Below, one piece after another: positions 24,865 through 34,400 of a stretch of DNA of 64,000 bases. Each line of letters starts with the position of its first letter. Within the stretch, counting starts at the first letter, position 1. Both the position numbers and the translations under genes were made by a program. Below the pieces are notes generated by a model. The model was not told the DNA's origin and ran no database searches. It was given only the letters and a program-made list of their open reading frames with translations. Source of the DNA: Terebella lapidaria (Eukaryota > Annelida > Polychaeta > Terebellida > Terebellidae); contig OX424569.1 in assembly GCA_949152475.1 (NCBI GenBank), forward strand, positions 18,575,170 to 18,639,169. The letters run 5' to 3'.

Positions 24865-25191
24865 CCGCCGTTTTGGTTTCCGACCGATAACTTTAGTTTG
24901 CCTCAATGTATCTTCGCCAAATTTCAGCATTGGTCAGACATATTATGTGGAAGAACCCTATTGTTTTTCAGCCGGATCCGAGGTCCGTGAGGATGAAATC
25001 AATGTCGTTTTTTGGACTTTGTTTCCGCACGATAACTCAAAAAGTATGTAGGCAATGGCTGCAGAACTTTGCATGGAGGTTCATATATCAACAGGGAAGA
25101 ATCCTATTGATTTTGGGATCAATCTGTGAAACGACCTTTGACCTAGAGGTCGGAAGAGTTTTCGCCCAGTCATCCTTGAGGTTTCCTGCAT

Positions 25192-27180
25192 ATCTCGGAA
25201 ACGGTGCGTCGTAGAGCGAAACGAACGCTATTTTCGGACTCGTCGTCCTAGACAAACATGTCTAAGGAGTATTAAGGATGACCTTTGACCTTGACCTTGA
25301 ATTTTTCTGCTGAGTCAGCATTTTTCGTTTTCGTCCATATCTCGGAAACGGTGCGTCGTAGAGCGAAACGGACGTTATTTTCGGACTCGTGGCACTAGAC
25401 AAACATGTCTAATGGGTATTATGGATGAACTTTGACCTTGACCTAGAATTTTTTCGCCGAGTCGGCATTTTTCGTTTTCGTCAATATCTCGGAAACGGTG
25501 CGTCGTAGAGCGAAACGGACGTTATTTTCGGACTCGTGGCACTAGACAACCATGTCTAAGGGGTATTATGGATGAACTTTGACCTTGACCTAGAATTTTT
25601 TCGCCGAGTCGGCATTTTTCGTTTTCGTCGATATCTCGGAAACGGTGCGTCGTAGAGCGAAACGGACGTTATTTTCGGACTTGTGGCACTAGACAACCAT
25701 GTCTAAGGGGTATTATGGATGAACTTTGACCTTGACCTAGAATTTTTTCTGCTAAGTCAGCATTTTTCGTTTTCGTCGATATCTCGGAAACGGTGCGTCG
25801 TATAGCGAAACGGACGTTATTTTCGGACTCTTGGCACTAGACAAACATGTCAAATGGGTATTATGGATAAATTTTGACCTTGACCTAAATTTTTTTTGCC
25901 GAGTCGACATTTTTTGTTTTCGTCAATATCTCGGAAACGGTGCGTCGTATAGCGAAACGGACGTTATTTTCGGACTCGTGGCACTAGACAAACATGTCTA
26001 AGGGGTATTATGGATGAACTTTGACCTTGACCTAGAATTTTTTCGCCGAGTCGGCATTTTTCGTTTTCGTCGATATCTCGGAAACGATGCATCGTAGAGC
26101 GAAACGGATGTTATTTTCGGACTCGTGGCACTAGACAAACATGTCTAATGGGTATTATGGATGAATTTTGACCTTGACCTAGAATTTTTTCTGCTGAGTC
26201 AGCATTTTTCGTTTTCGTCGATATCTCGGAAACGGTGCGTCGTATAGCGAAACGGACGTTATTTTCGGACTCGTGGCACTAGACAAACATGTCTAATGGG
26301 TATTATGGATAAATTTTGACCTTGACCTAAATTCTTTTTGCCGAGTCGGCATTTTTCGTTTTCGTCCATATCTCGGAAACGGTGCGTCGTATAGCGAAAT
26401 GGACGTTATTTTCGGACTCGTGGCACCAGACAAACATGTCTAAGGGGTATTATGGATAAACTTTGACCTCGACCTAGAATTTTTACTGCTGAGTCAGCAT
26501 TTTTCGTTTTTGTCGATATCTCGGAAACGGTGCGTCGTATAGCGAAACGGACGTTATTTTCGGACTCGTGGCACTACACAAATATGTCTTATGGGTATTA
26601 TGGATAAATTTTAACCTTTCACCTAGAATTTTTTCGCTGAGTCGGCATTTTTTGTTTTCGTCCATATCTCAGAAACGGTGCGTCGTAGAGCGAAACGGAC
26701 GTTATTTTCGGACTCGTGGCACTAGACAAACATGTCTAAGGGGTATTATGGATGAACTTTGACCTTGACCTCCGTTTCGCTCTACGACGGTCAAGGTCAA
26801 AGTTCATCCATAATACCCCTTAGACATGTTTTCTGCTGAGTCAGCATTTTTCGTTTTCGTCGATATCTCGGAAACGGTTCGTCGTATAGCGAAACGGACG
26901 TTATTTTCGGACTCGTGGCACTAGACAAACATGTCTATAGGGTATTAAGGATGACCTTTGACCTTGACCTAGAATTTTTACTGCTGAGTCAGCATTTTTC
27001 GTTTTCGTCGATATGTCGAAAACGGTGCGTCGTATAGCGAAACGGACGTTATTTTCGGACTCGTTGCCCTAGACAAACATGTCTGATGGGTATTAAGGAT
27101 GAACTTTGACCTTGACCTTGAATTTTTCTGCCGAGTCTGTTTTTGTCGTTTTGGTCGATATCTTTGAAACAGTGTGTCGT
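25192..27180 (+). repeat. Tandem array of 147-148 bp units in family A copy 2
   Basis: ATCTCGGAAACGGTGCGTCG recurs at about 25192, 25339, 25486, 25633, 25781, 25928, 26075, 26223, 26370 and 26518 and onward, at 147-148 bp spacing. The array is disturbed near 26729-26830, where an inverted piece creates a palindrome. Confidence 0.9.
26729..26830. repeat. Perfect 42 bp-arm palindrome inside the array
   Basis: The left arm 26729-26770 (AACATGTCTAAGGGGTATTA ... TTGACC) and right arm 26789-26830 are exact reverse complements as read. The 18-base loop TCCGTTTCGCTCTACGAC is itself the reverse complement of the array motif GTCGTAGAGCGAAACGGA. A short segment of the array has therefore been copied in inverted orientation. 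Confidence 0.9.
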
Positions 27181-27564
27181 AGAGCCCATGGTAAACATGT
27201 TATAAATATTATAAATTAGTCTTAACACCGAAATGCCTCCAAGGCATCTTTAGGCCTTGACGTCTAGTTAATCATGTACATGTATTATACTTATTGGTGT
27301 TGCCGTCATGTAGACTTTCTTTCTAAACATCAGGTGTTTGTGGTATTGTGAGTGCCAAGTGTATTATCATGCTTATGGTGAATGGTTTGCAGCTGTTGAC
27401 ATAATTGAAATGTAACATATCTTACATCCCATAAAATTGTGCATTTTGTATTAGCATGATCAGTGAGGTTTCATGTTTGGATGTATGACAAATGTGTAAA
27501 TCAAGGTGCATAAACATTCTGTATGTATATTGCTACATGTATCAATACTCATTTTTTTCACGTA

Positions 27565-28560
27565 AAGTATCTGCAGAACGTGCCATGGTGAACACTGCAG
27601 AATGTGCCATGGTGAACAATTCACAGAATGTGCAATGGTTAACTATCTGCAGAATGTGCCATGGTTAACAATTTGCAGAATGTTTGATGAACTATCGTAG
27701 AATGTGCCATGTGGCACTATCTGCAGAATGTGCACTGGTGACCTATCTGTAGAATGTGCCATGGTTAACAATTTGCTGAATGTGCAATGGTTAACTATCT
27801 GTAGAATGTGCCATGGTGAACAATTTGCTGAATGTGCAATGGTTAACTATCTGCTGAATGTGCCATGGTTAACAATTTGCAGAATGTTTGATGAACTATC
27901 ATAGAATGTGCCATGTGGCACTATCTGCAGAATGTGCGCTGGTGACCTATCTGTAGAATGTGCCATGGTTAACAATTTGCTGAATGTGCCATGGTTAACT
28001 ATCTGCAGAATGTGCCATGGTTAACAATTTTGCAGAATGTTTGATGAACTATCATAGAATGTGCCATGTGGCACTATCTGCAGAATGTGCGCTGGTGACC
28101 TATCTGTAGAATGTGCCATGGTTAACAATTTGCTGAATGTGCAATGGGTAACTATCTGTAGAATGTGCCATGGTTAACAATATGCAGAATGTTTGATGAA
28201 CTATCGTAGAATGTACCATGTGGCACTATATGCAGAATGTGCGCTTTTGACCTATCTGTAGAATGTGCCATGGTTAACAATTTGCTGAATGTGCAATGGT
28301 TAACAATCTGCAGAATGTGCCATGGTTAACAATTTGCAGAATGTTTAATGAACTATCATAGTATGTGCCATGTGGCACTATCTGCAGAATGTGCGCTTGT
28401 GACCTATCTGTAGAATGTGTCATGGTGAACTTATCTGCAGAATGTTTCATGGTCAGCTATCTACAGAATGTCCGATGCTGAACTATCTGCAGATTCTGTC
28501 ATGGTGAACTATCTGCAGAATGTGTCATGGTGAACTATCTGCAGATTATGTCATGGTATG
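27565..28560 (+). repeat. Minisatellite with higher-order structure
   Basis: About 1 kb is made of 20-25 bp units of the type CTATCTGCAGAATGTGCCATGG followed by TTAAC or TGAAC. A longer pattern containing GTGCCATGTGGCACTATCTG recurs at about 27705, 27907, 28059, 28213 and 28364, mostly 150-155 bp apart. It is non-coding; any open frames are read-through of the repeat. The flanks 27268-27564 and 28561-29123 show no gene. Confidence 0.85.
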
Positions 28561-29123
28561 GTCATAACCAAGATCTGCATAATTTGCCATTGGTAACATT
28601 TGTACACGAGTCACTATGATGGCCGAGCCATACACATCACTACTTGAACATTATGTGCTGTATATTTATTGCCAATCTGCTTCCCCTATGATAAACAAAT
28701 TCCAAACAATTAGAGAATTTTCTCAAAATAATAAGATTTTATTGTGACCTCGAAATTGGTCGATATGAATGATTGTTCATGTCATGACTACATGAGGTGC
28801 CAATGGACAATATAATGTTTGGAGCATAGCTGTGCATAAAGCATAGCTGTGTGTCATGATTATGAACATTTTGGATGTATTGTACTCTGCTCTGCATTGA
28901 ACTTAACGTCAGATGGTAAATATTCGAGCTACAGCACCTTTGGTGCTATGTTTCATTCAATGGTGCTCACAAAATATGTTCATCTTTGCTTTGTTTATTG
29001 AAGAATAAATGAACTGCATGTGCCGACATCAATTTGTTTAGTTGTGTATGCAATAGTCGAGACAAACACAGTTGCATCATTCAGCATTGTCTGATTGTGT
29101 TGTGTATTTAATTCTTTAGCACT

Positions 29124-29329
29124 CACTGGGTGGGAGCTTGCCCATGATTCTTGACGAGTCAACTCGGTAAAAACCTTTCATCGCAGGGGCATTGCTCGGC
29201 AAGAATCTTTAATCACAGGGGCATCTGAGAGCCCATGCGACAAAAGATTTTTGCCGAGCAAAGCCCCTGCGAGGAAAGATTTTTACTGAGTTGATTCGTC
29301 AAGAATCATGGGCAAGCTCCCACCCAGTG
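29124..29329. mobile_element. 206 bp hairpin MITE with 5 bp target duplication
   Basis: The left arm starts CACTGGGTGGGAGCTTGCCC and runs to about 29210. The right arm (about 29245-29329) is its imperfect reverse complement and ends GGGCAAGCTCCCACCCAGTG. GCACT lies on both sides (29119-29123 and 29330-29334) as a target-site duplication. Almost the whole element folds into one long hairpin. No coding frame. Confidence 0.75.
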
Positions 29330-29414
29330 GCACTGTGATCATAGAGCTATGCTGTGATCAACTCACAGGAATGTTTTCTGACAGATACACAAAACATGGA
29401 TTATTGTCCTGTAC

Positions 29415-29562
29415 ATTACCTCCATAATACTACACGGGTAACTCCTAACAGCCTACTTAAATTAGGCTCCCCCATAGAGAAACCTCTCATATAGGGAAGA
29501 ATGACCCTTCCATTGCTGCCACCAGGGGCAGCACCGTAGCCACTTCCTCCATTCCCAATTCT
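29415..29562 (+). repeat. DIRS left inverted terminal repeat
   Basis: It runs from TTACCTCCATAATACTACAC to TCCTCCATTCCCAATTC and matches the reverse complement of 38287-38439 with few differences and a small indel in the GGGAAGAATGACCC area. The 15 bases before it (from 29400) are the unique left tip that reappears in complement at 38160-38174. Confidence 0.85.
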
Positions 29563-29745
29563 CCTATTGAAGGAAGCAGACCTACTTATGCCTACTCTAT
29601 ATTTCTGTTTAATTTTATTGCTTGGATCGTTCCACCTCTGTGGAAACTTGGCAGGAAAGGACTCTTAGTCGTTAGGGGTGTCCTTTTTAACACGTTGACG
29701 GTAGTCCACGCCCAGGTTTTCCTGTTTGAATGAGCTGAGCTGACC

Positions 29746-30663
29746 ATGCCCACGCGTGTGTGTGGCCGGTGCCATGTGTTCTTACCAGCGTGGGAGGTCC
29801 ACGACTTCTGTTGGCGGTGTGTGGATTCGTTCTGCATCGACGATTTTCCTTGCGACAAGTGTGAATCTCGTTCACCAGAAGACTGGTCGACAGTGTATGG
29901 GGCGTTGAGGGATTTACTTCACCTACGTTCACGTCCCTCCCCCCCTGATGTTGACTGCTCTCGGTCCGCCCGGGTGCGTCGTCTCGCCGCCATCCGTCGC
30001 TTCGACACAGAGTCGGCTCGGCTTAATCTAGCTTTACAATCCCCAGTGAGTGTAGACGCCCTGTCCCTCTTAGACTCACAGGAATTTTGTCATAATATTG
30101 ATTGTAATGTCATGTTTGTCCCTCCCTCTCCCCCACCTGTGTGTGCGGCTCTGGCCCCGTCAGGTGTGGTGGGTGATGTGGTGGGCCGCTCTCTGCTTTC
30201 GGCATTGCGCCCTCAGCTTTTGAGTGTTCGGAGTCTGTTAGATTTTCCAGCTAGCCTGGTTAATCGTTTTCTCTCCGTTCACTCCGAGCATCGTGTTTCC
30301 GAGTCCATGCCTTGCGTGGGCGCTCGGAGCCCGGGTCCCGATCGGGGCCCGGGACCCGGTAGGAACACTCTGCCGTTCCCGCGCTCTCATCTGTCACGCT
30401 CATGTCAGATGACGGTGCTCGGGTCCCGGTCTGGACCCGGGTCCCGGTGGGATTACGGCTTCGGGTTCCGAGTCACTGTCAGCTATACAGCCCCGCTCGG
30501 GGCCCGGGTTCCGATGGGAACCCGGGTTCCGATAGGAACACGACTCTCGTTAAGGTATCAGATGCTGATAGACCATGCTTGCGTCTTCCTCGGCATTCCG
30601 CTACCAGCTCAGGCTTGTCCCTCGATACCACGGCGTTGCTTCTATGCCCACCTCGGGCCTTAG
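29746..30663 (+). CDS. DIRS gag-like ORF 1 with N-terminal Cys-rich motif (C-terminus likely frameshifted)
   Basis: The 305-codon frame opens with MPTRVCGRCHVFLPAW and a zinc-ribbon-like set of cysteines (CGRC, HDFCWRC, CDKC), which fits the nucleic-acid-binding start of DIRS gag proteins. From about residue 185 the frame runs through CCCGGGTCCC-type repeats. A more natural-looking continuation (VSDADRPCLRLPRHS) appears in another frame from 30402 to 30836. I infer an indel in the repeat-rich part; the original protein was probably longer. Confidence 0.5.
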   Translation: MPTRVCGRCHVFLPAWEVHDFCWRCVDSFCIDDFPCDKCESRSPEDWSTVYGALRDLLHLRSRPSPPDVDCSRSARVRRLAAIRRFDTESARLNLALQSPVSVDALSLLDSQEFCHNIDCNVMFVPPSPPPVCAALAPSGVVGDVVGRSLLSALRPQLLSVRSLLDFPASLVNRFLSVHSEHRVSESMPCVGARSPGPDRGPGPGRNTLPFPRSHLSRSCQMTVLGSRSGPGSRWDYGFGFRVTVSYTAPLGARVPMGTRVPIGTRLSLRYQMLIDHACVFLGIPLPAQACPSIPRRCFYAHLGP

Positions 30664-30807
30664 TAACTGACGCTAGTGGTTTGGTAGAGTTAGAAACAGG
30701 GCTAGTTCGGCTCCTGTCGGGGCCCGGGACCCGGGTTCCCATCGGATCCCGGGATCCGACCAGCCTCCGTTTTCTATTCAGACTAATGGCTTCAATGCTA
30801 GCAGTGA

Positions 30808-31485
30808 GTGCTCGCCTCATCTTCCACCGCATCTGACCGCCTCAGGGCGCGATGTTTCGGTGAAAGTGGGGGGGGGGGGGGAGGAGGTTATGACGATATG
30901 TCTAATTCTCACTCTCTCTTCCAGTCGATGTCCCAGCGCAGCAGGCCTTCCCTGCCGCCGATCCAGCGGATAGCCTCGCCGCCAGACAGCTCCCTTGGGA
31001 TGCCCTCTACAGACCCTCCACAGCGGGTCGCTCTTTAGCGACGTCCGGGCCTTCGGGCCAGACTGCGGGTTGCTCTTTAGCGACGAACGGGCCTTCGGGC
31101 CATCTACTCTCTGCGGGTTGCTCTTCAACGACGTCCGGGCCTTCGGGCCATCTACTCTCTGCGGGTTGCTCTTCAGCGACGTCCGGGCCTTCGGGCCAAC
31201 CTTTCACGACTGTCTTCGCGGGCCGCTCTTCAGCGGAGTCCGGGCCTTCGGGCCACCCTTCGGCAGTGCGTGTGTCGGGCCGCTCTTCAGCGGAGTCCTT
31301 TATGTTAACTTCACCTGCCTCCTCCGCGCCTCAGGATTTTCGGCAGTTGGAACTGGACATCTCCTCTCGCATTTCGGCACAAATGCAAGCGATGTTCTCG
31401 CAGCTCTCGACTCAGGTGCAGCACAGCCTCCTCCAGTGTCGTCCCCCGACTGCTCCTCCTCCTGGATTCTTGCCTCTCGCAGGCC
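30808..31485 (+). pseudogene. Disrupted middle part of the DIRS gag region
   Basis: Protein-like text is spread over frames: after a run of G at about 30868-30880 a plausible segment (VPAQQAFPAADPADSLAARQ) lies in the frame that includes 31266, and the natural frame changes again near 31480 to that of the ORF at 31486. Within it, 31020-31290 is a tandem repeat of about 60 bp units carrying CGACGTCCGGGCCTTCGGGC. Slippage in the G run and the repeats can account for the disruption. Which frames were joined originally cannot be told from one copy. Confidence 0.45.
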
Positions 31486-34400
31486 GTGCGAGCGAGGCCA
31501 CCTGTGGACTATCCACGCCTCTGCAGCGGACCCAGTCCCTACAGCATCTTACCCCCGGACCAGCTCTTAGCCACTCCGGCTCAGGTTGTCGGCCCTACTC
31601 CCGGATCTTCTCGTGGAGTCACCCCTGTGCATGGGGTTCAGGTGTTACCATCTTCCGGCTTCGTTCCCTCGGCTTCACGGAAGCGTCGCTGTCCCGACCC
31701 GGAGTCCGACTCGGAAGAAGAGGACGAAGAAGAGGATATGGACTCCGCGTCCATACATCCTTCCCTGGTAGACGAACGTGGCTCCTCTCAGGATCTCCAG
31801 TTCCGGGAGAAGTTGATTCTCACGCGTACGCGTCTCGGTTCCCAGTTTCCGCCAGAGCCTCCGACGGAAACCTCCTCGTCAGTGGAACCAGTTTCTTGTG
31901 GCCAGCCAGTACCGCCATCAAGTTCACGCCAGCAACTTCCTCTCAGCCGCAGCGTACGCCAGGCGTTCGAGGTTCGTCGCCAAGCCTCCATCAAGGCCAA
32001 GGGAGACAAGATAAAGAGACCCAAGCTCTCTTCTTCGTACTTGCCTTCCCACAAGGACTTCACGGAGCAGCTGTCGGAGCCTTCCAGGAAGACTCTTCAG
32101 TATATGTCGGCCCCCTCGAAGATCTCGGTGACCCCTGCCCAGGTAGCAGATGTTCAACAGTCGATTCGCTCAGCTGTTCTCATCGACTCCACCCAGGACT
32201 GGCTTTTAGCCGCCACGCGGGATCTCCTCGAGAACCTGGCCCAGCAAGCCTCTGCGGGACCCGTCCCCCAAGCTGCCCTTCAGGATCAGATCTCCACCGC
32301 CATCGGATTTCTGTCCAGCGCGGGCGTGTCTATCCGGGACCGCCTACACCAGCTATCTTATGGCGCGTTCACCATGGAGCAGTGGCGACGGGGCGCCTTC
32401 CTCAAGTCCCTGACGTTCAAGCCGTCCCTGGATTTGAAATCCCGACTACGTTCTGCCCCCATGCTTCTGTCCTGCGCACAGGAGGCGCTCACGGACCAGG
32501 CCGCCAACTCCCTGTTCCACGGAGAGGACGGGGCTCTTTCAGCAGAGAAACGGCAAGTGTCGGACCACGTCCAGTCGGCCAATGCCCAGCTGGTCTCCGA
32601 ACTGCTTGCCAAGCAGAAGACTTGGAAGTCACGGCTGCAGCCACAGACCGCTTCTTCTTCAAAGCCCAAGAAACAGAGGAAGAAGCAGCCCTTTTCAGGA
32701 GCCCCTGCCTCTACAACCAAGCGTGGTGGTCGCCACTCCGGGTCCAGCCGCCGCGGCAAGTCTAAGGGCGGAGCAAGGGCGTCCAGGCCCAGTCACGACA
32801 GTAAGTACCCGTGCCAGGGAACTTTCCGAGTACCACGCGTCACCAATGGCGACTCCCGCTCATTTTGGTCACGTAGAACCGCCAGTCGGCGGGCGCTTAA
32901 ATCTCTTTTGGCCTATTTGGCAAGAGATGAGAGCCAGCCCTTGGATCGTGGGGGTACTCCGGAAGGGATTCCAGATTCAGTTCATAACTCAACCTGCATT
33001 ATCCCCCATCCCCAAGTCATTCACTCTGCCGTCGGCTCCGGCGAAGCGAGCAGCCTTGGATGTAGAGATCAAAAAATTGATTGCGAAAGGGGCAGTAGAA
33101 CCTGCAGATCCGCGGACTCCGGGTTTCTACAGTATCGTGTTCGTGGTTCCAGAGAGTTCCGGCGGTTGGCGCCCAGTTATAGACTTGTCGCGTCTGAATC
33201 CGTTCGTGCAGACTCCAAAGTTCGTTATGGAGACGCCCGAGTCCATTCGGTTAGCGCTTCCAGAGAATGCATGGGCGATCTCGCTGGATCTGAAGGATGC
33301 CTTCTTCCACATTCCGATACACTCAGCCTCGCGAAAGTATCTGAGGTTCGCTTACCGGGGTCGTGTGTGGCAGTTCCATGCTCTACCATTCGGCCTGTCA
33401 CCTCCTTGGATATTCACCATGGTGGTGAGGGAGGTCCAGAGCCTAGCCCACCAGCGGGGATTGTTCCTTCATCAATACCTCGACGACTGGCTCCTACGCA
33501 GTCAGTCTCGAGACACGTTGTTGGAGCACCGCGATTGGTTGATCAATACATGTCAGACAATGGGCCTAGTGATCAATTTCGAGAAATCGGAGCTCGTTCC
33601 ATCTCGAGATTTTGTGTTCCTGGGCTACAGGTTTGTGACCACGTCAGGCATGGTCTTCCCACCTCAGGACAGAATTTCCAAATTGCGCCCTATCCTAGCC
33701 TCCTTCCTGGCTCATCCGTGTCAGTCGGCAGCCACCTGGCAGTCTCTGCTAGGCCTGTTGGCGGCAACGGAGAAGCTGGTGCCTTTGGGCCGCTTACATA
33801 TGCGAGAACTGCAGCATTGCCTGAGTTTGGCTTGGTGTCAAGCTACAGACCCCGACTCTACGATGGTAATGTTGTCTCCAGCGGCTCGCGAGTGCATGCA
33901 GTGGTGGATCCAAATCAGAAACCTGTCACAAGGTTCTCCCTTCCGTCTGCCGCTGCCATCCAAGCATCTGTTTACGGATGCCAGCACGGAGGGCTGGGGC
34001 GCCCACTTGGACTTCCAAGAGATTTCGGGCTTATGGAGCGACCATTATTTGTCTTGGCACATCAATGCTCTCGAGTTGGAAGCTGTATCTCGGGCCCTGG
34101 CCAATTGGGTATCCGAGTTAGCAGGACACTCAGTGTTGGTTGCCACGGACAACTCAACGGTCATGGCCTACATCAACAAGCAAGGAGGCACTCGTTCCTT
34201 GACACTCAGTCGTCAGGTGTCGGCCTTGCTATGGTGGTGCAACGCCCGATCGATTATGCTCTGTGCCCATCACATTCCCGGCCGTCTCAATGTCTTGGCG
34301 GACATGCTGTCTCGGCGGGGTCAGGTACAGCCTACCGAATGGACCTTGTCTCCAGCGGTCTTTCGACAGTTATGTACCCTTTGGGATCGACCTCATGTGG

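Larger units (their letters stand above)
24802..27267 (+). mobile_element. Family A element, copy 2
   Basis: It begins CCGAAATGCCTTTATGG, continues into TTTTAGCAGAA plus T-rich sequence and CCGCCGTTTTGGTTTCCGA, then an array of 147-148 bp units from about 25192 to 27180. It ends with ACCGAAATGCCTCCAAGGC, the hairpin, and GGCCTTGACGTCTAG|TT. Units differ from copy 1 in their second half (AAACATGTCTAAGGGGTATT, ACTTTGACCTTGACCTAGAA) but share ATCTCGGAAACGGTGCGTCG. The first arm of the 5' hairpin seems missing. It is non-coding. Confidence 0.65.

Noticed and set aside
31007..31207. Minus-strand repetitive frame (EGPDVAEEQPAESRW)
   Set aside because: It is a translation of the ~60 bp tandem repeats in the gag region, on the wrong strand for the element.
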